Source: Schleiferiaceae bacterium (GTDB lineage Bacteria; Bacteroidota; Bacteroidia; Flavobacteriales; Schleiferiaceae). Taken from it: a DNA stretch of 38,606 nucleotides. Below are positions 16,032 to 24,551 of the stretch, piece by piece. Within the stretch, counting starts at the first letter, position 1, and each line of letters starts with the position of its first letter. The notes beneath the pieces are model-generated. The model saw only the letters and a list, made by a program, of their open reading frames with translations. It was not told the origin of the DNA and ran no database searches. Location of the stretch: positions 1-38,606 of the forward strand of contig JAURGG010000008.1 in the NCBI GenBank assembly GCA_030833905.1, written 5' to 3'. The translations under genes were made by a program, and so were the position numbers.

Positions 16032-17927
16032 ATGAATCGACTAAAGCATTCTGCGAGTCTGTACCTTCAGCAGCACGCCGACCAGCCTGTGCACTGGAAC
16101 GAATGGGGCAACGAAGCGCTTGAAGGCGCTGCCGCTAAGGGTCAGTGGCTTTTGGTGTCGATTGGGTACTCGACCTGCCATTGGTGCCATGTGATGGCGC
16201 ACGAAGTGTTCGAAGATGCCGAGGTCGCCGCCTACCTCAACACCCACTTCACGAGCATTAAAGTCGACCGAGAAGAACGCACCGACCTCGACCACGCGTA
16301 TATGGCGGCATCGCTTGCGATGACCGGTCAAGGCGGATGGCCGCTTAACGCAGTATGCTTGCCCGACGGGCGCCCCGTGTGGACCTGCACCTATTTGCCC
16401 AAAGCACGCTTCCTTCAGGCCCTTGTGGAATTGACTGCTCTGAAGCAAACCCATTCGCTGCGCGCCGAAGACTATGCCGAAGAGGTGCGCCAGGCCATTC
16501 AGGAGGCGCATCGGGACCCCGATGATGGTGTTGGGCTCGACCGTTCGTTGGTGCGCCAGGAGATTCCCTCCACGTGGGATGCGTTTTGGGGCGGATTTCG
16601 CGGCGCTCCCAAGTTCCCTTTACCCAGTACCTGGACAGCCGTGTGGCGCTGGGGGCTACTTCAGGATTGGCCTGAAGGCCGTGCGCACGTTCTGCGTACG
16701 CTGGACACCCTGGCGATTTCAGGCACGTACGACGTGGTTCGGGGCGGAATCATGCGCTACAGTACAGACGGGGCCTGGGTGGTTCCGCACTTCGAAAAAA
16801 TGCTGTACGACAGTGCGCAGTTTGCCACGCTGTGTGCCGCGGTTGCCAGCCCGTTAGCGCTCGCCTGCCTCGAGGAGACCTTAGTATTTATGGAGCGTGA
16901 CCTCCTGCGGGCAGATGGGCTCTTTGCTGCCGCCCTCGACGCCGACCACCCCGACGGAGAAGGACGCCACAGCACCTGGACCGAGGCTGAACTCGATGAA
17001 GCTTTGGGCCGCACCGACGCCTCGGTGTGGCGCGAACATCTCGTTCGCGAAAGCCGTGTGCACGAAGGGGGTTGGGTCCTCGCATTCGGGCCCGCGGGCG
17101 GAACCAATCCACGGCACCTTTCTGGGTTTTCTGCCCTGCGAGCAGTGGGCCTGCGCCGCCCCCTACCAATGCGTGACTCTAAGTGCATTATGGGCTGGAA
17201 CGCCCTTGCCGTAACTGCCTTTGCCGACGGAGCCCAACTGAGCGGCACCCCCTCAGACCTTGAACGCCTTCGCCGCCTCGCGTCGGCGCACGCGAATACC
17301 TTTGGCAGCGGCAGCGTCCACGTCCACTACCCCGACGGCCGCACCTCAGGCCCCGCCTTTCTCGACGACGTGGCGTACAGCGTGCACATGGCCATTCGAT
17401 GCGGTCAAGTTTTGCTCGACTATGCGTGGATTGTGACGGCCTCGCGCTGGTTTGAGCGCAGTATCGCCGATTTTTTTCGCGGCGGAACCGCGTACTACGC
17501 ACTGGAAACGCCTGACGCGGCTGCCTTTGCCGCTCCGCTCGGATGGGACGACGACGTTCTGCCGAACCCTCGAGCAGTGTGGGCCGAATGTGGTTTGATC
17601 CTCGGCCACCTACTCGGACGGCAGGAATGGGTCGATTGGTCTGCCCAAATGCTGCGGCAAGGTCTCGAAATGGCACGCAGTACCCCGTCGCGGCACTGCT
17701 CGTGGTTGGCCCTTTCAGAGCTCACGGGGCCCGAAACCGAGCACTGGCTCATTGCCCCAGGCGGCACACTGGGCCCTCGTCCGATTGCGGCTTCGCCCTT
17801 GTGGGGACCCATGGAGCGCGAAACATCCGTTTATGCCCAGCTCTGCCGAATGGACGCCTGTACTTTGGTCGCTGCAACTTCAATCGAATTCAACAATGGC
17901 CCTAACCCATTCAAACCCCCACAATAA
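16032..17927 (+). CDS. YyaL-like protein: thioredoxin-fold DUF255 domain plus six-hairpin domain
   Basis: 631 residues. The N-terminal DUF255 thioredoxin-like domain (about 1-160) carries NRLKHSASLYLQQHADQPVHW and the CHWC motif (C49, C52), followed by GQGGWPLNAVCLPDGRP. The remainder resembles an (alpha/alpha)6 barrel of the N-acylglucosamine 2-epimerase or glycosidase type (GGIMRYSTDGAWVVPHFEKMLYD, and MGWNALAVTAFADGA). The biochemical role is not settled for the family. There is no signal peptide, so the protein is cytoplasmic. It is somewhat shorter than the roughly 670-690 residues I recall for relatives. Its last 32 bases overlap the start of the tag gene. Confidence 0.88.
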   Translation: MNRLKHSASLYLQQHADQPVHWNEWGNEALEGAAAKGQWLLVSIGYSTCHWCHVMAHEVFEDAEVAAYLNTHFTSIKVDREERTDLDHAYMAASLAMTGQGGWPLNAVCLPDGRPVWTCTYLPKARFLQALVELTALKQTHSLRAEDYAEEVRQAIQEAHRDPDDGVGLDRSLVRQEIPSTWDAFWGGFRGAPKFPLPSTWTAVWRWGLLQDWPEGRAHVLRTLDTLAISGTYDVVRGGIMRYSTDGAWVVPHFEKMLYDSAQFATLCAAVASPLALACLEETLVFMERDLLRADGLFAAALDADHPDGEGRHSTWTEAELDEALGRTDASVWREHLVRESRVHEGGWVLAFGPAGGTNPRHLSGFSALRAVGLRRPLPMRDSKCIMGWNALAVTAFADGAQLSGTPSDLERLRRLASAHANTFGSGSVHVHYPDGRTSGPAFLDDVAYSVHMAIRCGQVLLDYAWIVTASRWFERSIADFFRGGTAYYALETPDAAAFAAPLGWDDDVLPNPRAVWAECGLILGHLLGRQEWVDWSAQMLRQGLEMARSTPSRHCSWLALSELTGPETEHWLIAPGGTLGPRPIAASPLWGPMERETSVYAQLCRMDACTLVAATSIEFNNGPNPFKPPQ

Positions 17928-18495
17928 ATGCCCCTGGTGTCTTGGCGACCCCCTGATGGAAGCCTACCACGACCGCGAATGGGGCGTCCCTGTGACCACC
18001 GACCACGGAATGTTTGAGCACCTCGTGCTCGAAGGCTTTCAGTCAGGCCTCTCCTGGCGCACGGTACTTCACAAGCGCGAAGCTTTTCACACCGCGCTTC
18101 ACGGATTTGATGCAGAATCACTTTTAAGCTTCACAGAGGCCGAGCGCGAAGCGTTTTTGGCCAACCCTCAGGTCATTCGCAACCGGCTCAAGCTCGAGGC
18201 CGCCCTGCACAATGCCCGTACCTTGGTCGCATTTCGCGACCGCCACGGGAAGGGCTTTGCTAACTACCTCTGGGACTTTGTGGGCGGAACCCCACTCGAC
18301 GGGGCCCGCGAAGGGTCTTGGCCTGCTACCTCCAAGGAATCAGACGAGTTGTCCAAGGCATTGAAGTCCGAAGGGTTCAAATTCATCGGATCCACCACTT
18401 TGTACGCCCACATGCAGGCGACCGGACTGATCAACGACCACTGGATGAGTTGCCCCCGCTACCGCGAGGTCAAAGCGCTTGCCCAAACATTTTGA
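17896..18495 (+). CDS. tag: DNA-3-methyladenine glycosylase I
   Basis: Removes 3-methyladenine from alkylated DNA as the first step of base-excision repair. The protein is 199 residues. Zinc-binding residues of the family are visible: the N-terminal CPWC (C12, C15) and AYHDREWG, and the C-terminal HWMSCPRY. The catalytic region LVLEGFQSGLSWRTVL is typical. The start at 17896 lies inside the 3' end of the preceding gene; no in-frame start exists between that gene's stop and the CPWC motif, so the overlap is well supported. Its 3' end overlaps the convergent tsaB by 26 bases. Confidence 0.93.
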   Translation: MALTHSNPHNKCPWCLGDPLMEAYHDREWGVPVTTDHGMFEHLVLEGFQSGLSWRTVLHKREAFHTALHGFDAESLLSFTEAEREAFLANPQVIRNRLKLEAALHNARTLVAFRDRHGKGFANYLWDFVGGTPLDGAREGSWPATSKESDELSKALKSEGFKFIGSTTLYAHMQATGLINDHWMSCPRYREVKALAQTF

Positions 18496-19117
18496 GGTAG
18501 CGGGGTTCCCACGTGGCAAGGTGTTCTGGTCCGGTTGCCCTAAGGGCTCCCGCGAGGGCATGCCGCGCCCGCGCGTAGCGCACGCCACTGTCCTGCAGAT
18601 GCGGCCAGTGTTCTAAAACCTTATCAACGCCGTCACCCCCCGCAAGGGCTACGGGGCGTGCAGACCACGTGGGGTCGATCACTTCTGGTAGGTCGTCAGA
18701 CATCCGTTGGCCGCTGGCATCAAACCACGCCGAATACACCTCACTACGGCGCGCATCCATAGCCGACCATATGGGCAGTTCTGACGCAACGGACTCCCGA
18801 ACCGCTTCAGCGATGAGCTGGAGCGAATCAATTCCAAAGCAAGGTATACCCCACGGTAGGGCTAAGCCTTTTGCCGCGGCCAACCCTATTCGTAGCCCGG
18901 TATAGGATCCAGGACCTTGGGCCGCAGCTATTCCCGAAAGGTCACGAACGCGCAAGCCCGCGTCGGATAGCGCCGACTGAATCATTGGATTAAGTGCCTC
19001 GGCGTGGCGGTAGCCCTTGGGGTCGAGTTCCTCGTGCTCTGCCACCACCACCCCATCGATAGCCACCGCAACACTGCAGAGCCTTGTCGAGGTTTCAATA
19101 AGCAGCAGTGCGGACAT
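18470..19117 (-). CDS. tsaB: tRNA threonylcarbamoyladenosine biosynthesis protein TsaB
   Basis: Partner of TsaD in making the t6A37 modification of ANN-decoding tRNAs. It has 215 residues and an ASKHA fold. The N-terminus (LLLIETSTRLCSVAV) and the signature AAAQGPGSYTGLRIGLAAAKG are diagnostic, and KGYRHAEALNPMIQ also fits. Its start overlaps the stop of the adaptor gene by one base, so it is the last gene of a long minus-strand run. Its 3' end overlaps tag by 26 bases in opposite orientation, leaving no room for a normal terminator. Confidence 0.95.
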   Translation of the reverse strand: MSALLLIETSTRLCSVAVAIDGVVVAEHEELDPKGYRHAEALNPMIQSALSDAGLRVRDLSGIAAAQGPGSYTGLRIGLAAAKGLALPWGIPCFGIDSLQLIAEAVRESVASELPIWSAMDARRSEVYSAWFDASGQRMSDDLPEVIDPTWSARPVALAGGDGVDKVLEHWPHLQDSGVRYARARHALAGALRATGPEHLATWEPRYLKMFGQAL

Positions 19118-20343
19118 TACTCGCTTTTGCTTCGCTCCACGACGTCTCCATCTTCGAGCTTGCGCGAAACTGCATCAAATGGACCGCGAACGACTTCTTC
19201 GCCACCTTTAAGGCCTGTGACGACCTGAATGTAGTCCTCATCTTGAATTCCGGTAGTGACGCGCACTTGGCGCACCTTGCCCTCGTCCCACACAAACACC
19301 ACTTCAACGGGGTCAGTCTGGGTCGAATCACTGCGCAAGGCCACCGCCTCAACGGGCACTGAGGGAACTCCTTTTTCGACCTTCGTTCGCACGTCAACCG
19401 TAGCAGTCATTCCGCTGCGAAGGGGCTGCTCACCGTATTCCTTCACTAGTGAAGCGTAGCTCGCCGGATCCACCTCAAGGGTAACTTTAAAGTTGGTCAC
19501 TTGATTGACCCCTGCCGCCGCATTGACATTGGCCGCGTTGCGAACTTCGGTGACCACAGCCTTGAACTTATGGCCCAAAAAGGCGTCGACCTTGACGTCT
19601 GCGGAATCGCCTACGTTGATGCGAACAATGTCGTTCTCGTTGACGTCCACCACGACCTCCATGCGCCGCAGGTCTGAAATCCGCATGAGGTCCGTACCCG
19701 CCATTTGTGCAGTCCCCACGACGCGCTCGCCCAACTCGACATTGAGGCCGGTCACGGTTCCGTCCATCGGCGCAATCAGCGAAGTGCGCTTTAGGTTGTC
19801 CCGCGCCTCCTTAAGCGAATTTTCGGCAGACTTCACCTGAAATTCTGCAGACTTCACCGCCAATTCGGACACTTGAAAGGCACGCTGGGCGGCCTCCCAC
19901 TCTGCCTTCGAGAGTACGTTTTGGTTGTAGAGACCTTGATTGCGCTGGTACGCTGCGGCAACCTCAACCAACTGCGCCTTGGCCTGCATAAGGCCAGACT
20001 TTGACTGATTGACTAGCGCCTCGGTGCGACCAACTGCAGATTGGTAGAGGTCCGGATTAATGCGCGCAAGGAGCTGACCCCGTCGAACAGACTGACCCTC
20101 GACGACGGCCAACTCAATGATTTCACCGCTTACCTCAGGAGAAATTTTCACCTCGACCGCTGGTTGAATGCGGCCTGAAGCGCTGACTGTTTCAACGATG
20201 CTTCGCGACTCAACCTTGGCCAACTCTACCGAGACTACCTCGTCGGTCTGGCCCCACCATCCTTGCTTTTTACCGACGACTCCGACGATTAGTGCCAATG
20301 CGGCCGCGCCGCCAATCCACCAAATTCGTTGCTGCTTGTTCAT
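19117..20343 (-). CDS. HlyD/MacA-like periplasmic adaptor of an efflux system
   Basis: 408 residues. A single N-terminal membrane anchor (about residues 7-25) is followed by a membrane-fusion protein: lipoyl-like halves (SGEIIELAVVEGQSVRRGQL and APMDGTVTGLNVELGERV) around a long alpha-helical hairpin (about 105-190). Beta-barrel and membrane-proximal domains follow. It links an inner-membrane pump to an outer-membrane channel. It overlaps the TolC gene by four bases (ATGA), so the two are clearly partners. No permease or ATPase (MacB-like or RND) is adjacent, so the pump must be encoded elsewhere. Confidence 0.92.
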   Translation of the reverse strand: MNKQQRIWWIGGAAALALIVGVVGKKQGWWGQTDEVVSVELAKVESRSIVETVSASGRIQPAVEVKISPEVSGEIIELAVVEGQSVRRGQLLARINPDLYQSAVGRTEALVNQSKSGLMQAKAQLVEVAAAYQRNQGLYNQNVLSKAEWEAAQRAFQVSELAVKSAEFQVKSAENSLKEARDNLKRTSLIAPMDGTVTGLNVELGERVVGTAQMAGTDLMRISDLRRMEVVVDVNENDIVRINVGDSADVKVDAFLGHKFKAVVTEVRNAANVNAAAGVNQVTNFKVTLEVDPASYASLVKEYGEQPLRSGMTATVDVRTKVEKGVPSVPVEAVALRSDSTQTDPVEVVFVWDEGKVRQVRVTTGIQDEDYIQVVTGLKGGEEVVRGPFDAVSRKLEDGDVVERSKSE

Positions 20344-21785
20344 AGTTCGAGGGGATTATTGAGGTAGAACTCTACCACGTAGTTTTTAAATTGACTGTCG
20401 TACAGCGCACGGACGCGGTTGGACGCCGCCGCCAAGTAGTTGTTTTTGATGGACACAAAGTCGTACACGTTGAGTCCGCCCTGATCAAAGCGGATTTGGG
20501 CATCTTGGTATGCGCGTTCCGCCGAGCGTTCAGTTGCCAAGCTGGCGTCGTACTGCTTCCAAGCCGCAGCCGCGTCGGCGTGCGCCCTCTCAATGTTTTG
20601 ACGGTACGTGTCACGTTGCTGCATCACCTGAAGTTCTGCGTTTTCCTCGGCCAATTGAGCACGCTTTACCGCATTTGCGATTCGGAATCCATTGAACAAC
20701 GGCACCGACAGGTTCAATCCGACAAACTGACGCACGTTTTCGCGGAGCTGGTCCTCAAAGGTGAACTCTCCGAAACTTGGCGTATTTACAAGTGTGTATA
20801 CCGGTATCTCGTTGGCTCCATCTAGCCAGAAACCTACGGGAAGTACTTGGGGTGTGGTTCCGAGGTACTTCTGGGCACGGTCTGAATAGCTAGTGGAAAA
20901 TTGACTTGAAACTGATAGTGTCGGTACGCGCGCGCCCTGGGCCCGCTTGACCGCGAAGTGACTCGCCATAAGCTGGTGCTCGGCAGCCCGCACCGCAGGC
21001 TGCTTGGCCACGGATGCCGTAAAAATCGCTTGGGGGCTAAGCGCCATGACTGCAGTCGGGGCTGTTGGTAAATTCTCGGGGCGCTGCAGCACCAAGTCTT
21101 GGTCCCCAGAGAACCCAAGCAATTGTTTCAGCACCAACTGCGCAAACTGAAGCTGATTTTCAGATGCCACGACACGCTGCGCGTCAACTGCCCACTGCGC
21201 TTCCACGGAGAGGTATTCATTGGGTGCGATCGCACCGGCATTGAGTAATTTTTGACTGCGATCCTTTTGGCGCTCTGAAGTGGTAAGCTGCTCTTGAGAG
21301 ATTCGCAGAGACTCATCAGCGAGGAGTACGGCCAAAAACTGTGAAGCCGTGTTCAGTGCCACCGCATTCCGCGCATCGTCGAGCTGGGCTGCTGCAAGCG
21401 AAACCTGAACTTGGCTCTGGCGAAAGGCGTTCCATGTCTGAAACCCATCGAAAATCGTCCACTGCGCCGAAACGGAACCGCTCGCAGTCGACAAATTATT
21501 CCGGTTTACTTCATTGGTTACTGGGTCAATGCTCAGACCAGAGTTCCAGAAGTTTCCGGCACCTGCATTTACAGAAGGCAGTAGTCCGCCAAAATTTGCT
21601 AAGCGATCCGACTCAGCTGCCCGAACGTTATTGGCCGCTTGCCGCACGCTAAACTGGTACTCAAGTGCTTGATTTACACAATCTTGAAGTGTCCATGTTT
21701 CACGATCCGTGCCAGATTGTGCGTAAAGATTTGCTCCGCCAATCCATAGGACGAGGGTCGCAACGATAAGGGTGTTCAAGCGCAT
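20340..21785 (-). CDS. TolC-family outer-membrane efflux protein
   Basis: 481 residues from the ATG at 21785, chosen because it starts a good signal peptide (MRLNTLIVATLVLWIGGANLYAQ); the open frame continues 26 codons upstream with no signal character. The two-fold repeat of TolC-type helical segments is visible (WTLQDCVNQALEYQFSVRQA at the start, NLSVPLFNGFRIANAVKRA in the second half). It forms an outer-membrane and periplasmic channel with the adaptor encoded directly downstream. The upstream neighbour, the CAMC protein, is 34 bases away, so it could share the oxidase-assembly transcript. Confidence 0.92.
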   Translation of the reverse strand: MRLNTLIVATLVLWIGGANLYAQSGTDRETWTLQDCVNQALEYQFSVRQAANNVRAAESDRLANFGGLLPSVNAGAGNFWNSGLSIDPVTNEVNRNNLSTASGSVSAQWTIFDGFQTWNAFRQSQVQVSLAAAQLDDARNAVALNTASQFLAVLLADESLRISQEQLTTSERQKDRSQKLLNAGAIAPNEYLSVEAQWAVDAQRVVASENQLQFAQLVLKQLLGFSGDQDLVLQRPENLPTAPTAVMALSPQAIFTASVAKQPAVRAAEHQLMASHFAVKRAQGARVPTLSVSSQFSTSYSDRAQKYLGTTPQVLPVGFWLDGANEIPVYTLVNTPSFGEFTFEDQLRENVRQFVGLNLSVPLFNGFRIANAVKRAQLAEENAELQVMQQRDTYRQNIERAHADAAAAWKQYDASLATERSAERAYQDAQIRFDQGGLNVYDFVSIKNNYLAAASNRVRALYDSQFKNYVVEFYLNNPLEL

Positions 21786-21819
21786 GCCCGGAATTTTGCA
21801 AATACCGTGCAAAATAACC

Positions 21820-22047
21820 CTAAAGAGTGGCAGATTTCTTTTTTTGACTTCGGTACCACGCAATTCCTACTGCTGCCATGATGAGGTACGGAAACGCCAT
21901 TAGGTATAATATTCCGGAATTGAGACCCGCGGCCTCCGTCGAACCGGCGGCTTGACCTGATTCTGCCGTCGCCTTGCACATTGCGCACTGAGCCCAAGAT
22001 GAAACGGACAAGAGTACCGCGAGTACGAACGTCAAGAATTTTCTCAT
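21820..22047 (-). CDS. Small membrane protein with CAMC motif, unknown function
   Basis: 75 residues from the ATG at 22047, which overlaps the DUF420 stop (ATGA). A signal peptide (MRKFLTFVLAVLLSVSSWAQ) should be cut just before CAMCKA, leaving a Cys pair near the mature N-terminus. One membrane span follows (about residues 47-66, ILYLMAFPYLIMAAVGIAWY) with a short basic cytoplasmic tail. I recall similar unnamed proteins near cytochrome oxidase genes in Flavobacteriia. The CxxC facing the periplasm next to SCO1 suggests a redox or copper role, but that is inference. Too short to be called with certainty by length alone; the overlap and signal peptide support it. Confidence 0.75.
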   Translation of the reverse strand: MRKFLTFVLAVLLSVSSWAQCAMCKATAESGQAAGSTEAAGLNSGILYLMAFPYLIMAAVGIAWYRSQKKKSATL

Positions 22048-22595
22048 TGGGGGTAGTATGGTGCCATAATTAGGTACACGAGCACACCCGTAACAGCCAC
22101 ATACAGCCACACGGGAAAAGTCCACTTCACCCACCTCTTGTGCGCGGCAATCTGGTTGTTCAGTGCGCGGTAGATGCTAAACATCGCCATTGGCAGTACC
22201 GGAACACTCAATACAATGTGGCTAATTAGGATAAAGAAGTAGAGGGGGCGAATCCAGCCCTCACCACCGAATTTGGCATCAGGATTCGACAAGTGACTCA
22301 CCACATAGCTGACGAGAAACACCGCAGAAAGCATAAACGCCGACAAATTTGCCAGTCGGTGAGCTGCTACATTCTTGGTCTTAATCATTCCAAAGCCGAC
22401 AAGTAAGAGTACTGCCGTCGATCCGTTTAATATGGCATGAAAGAAGGGTAGGCTGCGTACATTGGCACTTCCCCACTGAATCTTCCAGTCCTCAGGTAGT
22501 AAAAAAAGCAGTGCTACCGCGATCGGAACCACCACAGACAAGCTTACAATCAGAGGCACAAAAACGCGATCACGCGGGTGGTTGGCGGAGTTCAT
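22044..22595 (-). CDS. DUF420 family membrane protein
   Basis: 183-residue polytopic protein with about five membrane spans and conserved His residues (FFHAILNGSTAVLL, RLANLSAFMLSAVFLVSYVVSHL, ISHIVLSVPVLPMAM, and HKRWVKWTFPVWLYV). The DUF420 (YozB-like) family commonly sits beside cytochrome oxidase assembly genes, as here between SCO1 and the CAMC protein; the His residues could bind haem. It overlaps both neighbours by four bases. The function is unproven. Confidence 0.88.
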   Translation of the reverse strand: MNSANHPRDRVFVPLIVSLSVVVPIAVALLFLLPEDWKIQWGSANVRSLPFFHAILNGSTAVLLLVGFGMIKTKNVAAHRLANLSAFMLSAVFLVSYVVSHLSNPDAKFGGEGWIRPLYFFILISHIVLSVPVLPMAMFSIYRALNNQIAAHKRWVKWTFPVWLYVAVTGVLVYLIMAPYYPQ

Positions 22596-23278
22596 TTTCC
22601 CATTTTTTGTTGGCGGTACTCTTTGACTAAAACACGCAAATCCTCGACTAGTTCATCTACTTGAACCGGTTGGGACACATCATAGGCACCAAGGATTTGA
22701 TTCTGATCGTCGAAGCGAGTGCGAATGTCCCCGTTCCAATCGACGATCACTGCCGACTGCGAGTGGGTGTAGCCACCCTCTGCAGCGGAATCCTTCATCG
22801 CAGTCAAAAAGTAGGCCTGAGCCAGCTGGTAAATGGTCTCCCGATTTCCTGTAATGAAGTGCCACTTTTGGCTACCCCCTACGTCAAATCGCTGCTTGTA
22901 TGCTTCTAGTACGGGAGGTGTATCCGTTTCGGGATCAATGCTGTAACTCACAAAAACGACATCTTTAAACGCATACATGCGGTCGTGGGCCTGCTTCAAA
23001 TGAAAATTCATTGCAGGGCATATGGTGGGACAGCTTGAAAAAAAGAAACTAACAACCGCGATTTTGCCCTCTAGGCTATCGGCAGTCCAAGGCTGACCCG
23101 TAGACTGCGTCAACTCAAAATCTCGCAGCGGATGACCCTTTGCCGTCGGTCCTTGACCGATGTTCTCCAGAGTACGAAAATTCACAGCTCCGCTGATGAG
23201 CAGCGAGCCCAAGTACATAGAAACCGGCAGCAGAAGCAATGCCGCCAAGATCAGTTTTTTGGCGACGGGCTTGGCCAT
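22592..23278 (-). CDS. SCO1/SenC family copper chaperone
   Basis: 228 residues. It delivers copper to the CuA site of cytochrome oxidase. An N-terminal membrane anchor (about residues 8-28) precedes a thioredoxin-fold domain with the copper motif CPTICP (C-x3-C, in FFSSCPTICPAMNFHLKQ) and the distal His in THSQSAVIVD. The ATG at 23278 was chosen; a TTG four codons upstream would overlap the previous gene. It follows the subunit IV-like gene after one base. Everything needed for copper binding is present. Confidence 0.94.
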   Translation of the reverse strand: MAKPVAKKLILAALLLLPVSMYLGSLLISGAVNFRTLENIGQGPTAKGHPLRDFELTQSTGQPWTADSLEGKIAVVSFFFSSCPTICPAMNFHLKQAHDRMYAFKDVVFVSYSIDPETDTPPVLEAYKQRFDVGGSQKWHFITGNRETIYQLAQAYFLTAMKDSAAEGGYTHSQSAVIVDWNGDIRTRFDDQNQILGAYDVSQPVQVDELVEDLRVLVKEYRQQKMGK

Positions 23279-23279
23279 A

Positions 23280-23600
23280 CTAGTATCCAAATACCTTAAC
23301 GCCCTCGTACAGGGTGATGAAGGTGAGGTACGGGATGAGGATCAGAACGGGAAGGTAAATTGACGTGCGGAGCGTCGAGTCCTCATACTTTAAGTGCATG
23401 AAGTACTGCACGATGTATCCAGCTTTGACCAAAGTCAGCCCGATAAAAATCAAATTAAGGATCGTTGTTCCTGCAACTTCATGCAGAAGGAACGTAGGCT
23501 TGACGATGCCCAAGGCAACCTCAACGCCGGTCACTACCAGCAGCAGCCAAAAAACGTTCCAGATCCAACGGGTTCCTGAGGGAGAATGTGCGTCTGCCAT
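23280..23600 (-). CDS. Cytochrome c oxidase subunit IV-like protein
   Basis: 106 residues with three hydrophobic segments (WNVFWLLLVVTGVEVALGIV, TTILNLIFIGLTLVKAGYIV, and the final YLPVLILIPYLTFITLY). The element YIVQYFMHLKYE is typical of prokaryotic subunit IV-type proteins. It starts two bases after the subunit III gene and ends one base before SCO1, so it is within the oxidase operon. It is an accessory, non-catalytic subunit. Confidence 0.88.
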   Translation of the reverse strand: MADAHSPSGTRWIWNVFWLLLVVTGVEVALGIVKPTFLLHEVAGTTILNLIFIGLTLVKAGYIVQYFMHLKYEDSTLRTSIYLPVLILIPYLTFITLYEGVKVFGY

Positions 23601-23602
23601 GA

Positions 23603-24511
23603 TTACACGAGGTAAAAGAAGGTGAATACAAATACCCAAACAAGGTCAACAAAGTGCCAGTAGAGACCGACCTTTTCGACCATGAGGTAGCTTTTGCGGC
23701 GCTCGTAGGTTCCGAGTAGCGCGTTGTAGAACACGATGATATTCAGTATCACACCAGAGAATACGTGGAATCCGTGAAAACCGGTAATGAAGAAAAAGAA
23801 GTTGGCAAACTGCTTTTGGCCGTATTCGTTGCGCTTCATATTCGCGCCCTGCACGACTTCAGCAGTACCAAGAGACTGAACTGACTCTGTACGCGAAAGT
23901 TGTTCGTGACCCTTGCCCGGAGACTGAAGCACCACACCCTCATTTGAGGCAAAGGCTTCACGTACCTCAGCAATGGTAAAGGTCTCGTGATGGTTTGATG
24001 CATGACCCGCTTCACCATGAACAAGCTGACTGAGTGAAAGAACTTCACCTGTCTCTACGTCTGCGACTTTGAGTACACGGCCGTCAGCCAATTCGATTGC
24101 GCCTTTATCACCAATGATAAAGTGGTACCATTCCCACGCCTGTGAGCCCAAGAAGATGAATCCACCCACTACGGTAGCAATCATCCACCAACCCACTGCG
24201 CCTTGCCTGCGCTCGTGGCCTGCGTTAACCGCCAATACCATCGTTACCGACGACATAATGAGAATAAACGTCATCAATGCTACGTACAAAAGGGGCTGAT
24301 CGCCTTCGATTCCTGGGAAGTGAGTAAACACGTCCTCGGCAATCGGCCAAGTCTTCTCGTTCGCGAAGCGCATAAAGCCATAGGCCGTCAAGAAACCCGA
24401 GAATGTAAGGGCATCAGAGATGAGGAAGTACCACATCATCATCTTGCCGTACTCGGCTTTCATAGGCTCGTTGCCTCCGGACCAAGTCCCTGTCGCAGCT
24501 GGTTGTGCCAT
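23603..24511 (-). CDS. Cytochrome c oxidase subunit III (with a long His-rich insertion)
   Basis: 302 residues, haem-copper oxidase subunit III. The membrane core is recognisable (KMMMWYFLISDALTFSGFL at the start; GFHGFHVFSGVILN and GLYWHFVDLVWVFVFTFFYL at the end). Between the span near residue 130 and the next near 218 lies a soluble insertion of about 80 residues, with HGEAGHASNHHE near its middle. It follows the other subunit III gene after 37 bases, with a perfect -7 box in between. Subunits I and II are not in the window. Confidence 0.92.
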   Translation of the reverse strand: MAQPAATGTWSGGNEPMKAEYGKMMMWYFLISDALTFSGFLTAYGFMRFANEKTWPIAEDVFTHFPGIEGDQPLLYVALMTFILIMSSVTMVLAVNAGHERRQGAVGWWMIATVVGGFIFLGSQAWEWYHFIIGDKGAIELADGRVLKVADVETGEVLSLSQLVHGEAGHASNHHETFTIAEVREAFASNEGVVLQSPGKGHEQLSRTESVQSLGTAEVVQGANMKRNEYGQKQFANFFFFITGFHGFHVFSGVILNIIVFYNALLGTYERRKSYLMVEKVGLYWHFVDLVWVFVFTFFYLV

Positions 24512-24543
24512 GGTGTTATTGGATTGTCAGTTTAGGGGTCGCG

Positions 24544-24551
24544 CAAAATTA
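24544..24551 (-). promoter_or_regulatory. Perfect -7 box (TAATTTTG) before the second subunit III gene
   Basis: TAnnTTTG match on the minus strand overlapping the stop codon of the preceding gene and 32 bases before the ATG at 24511. It could give an internal transcript of about 27 leader bases. The overlap with the TAA stop makes a chance match possible. Confidence 0.3.
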
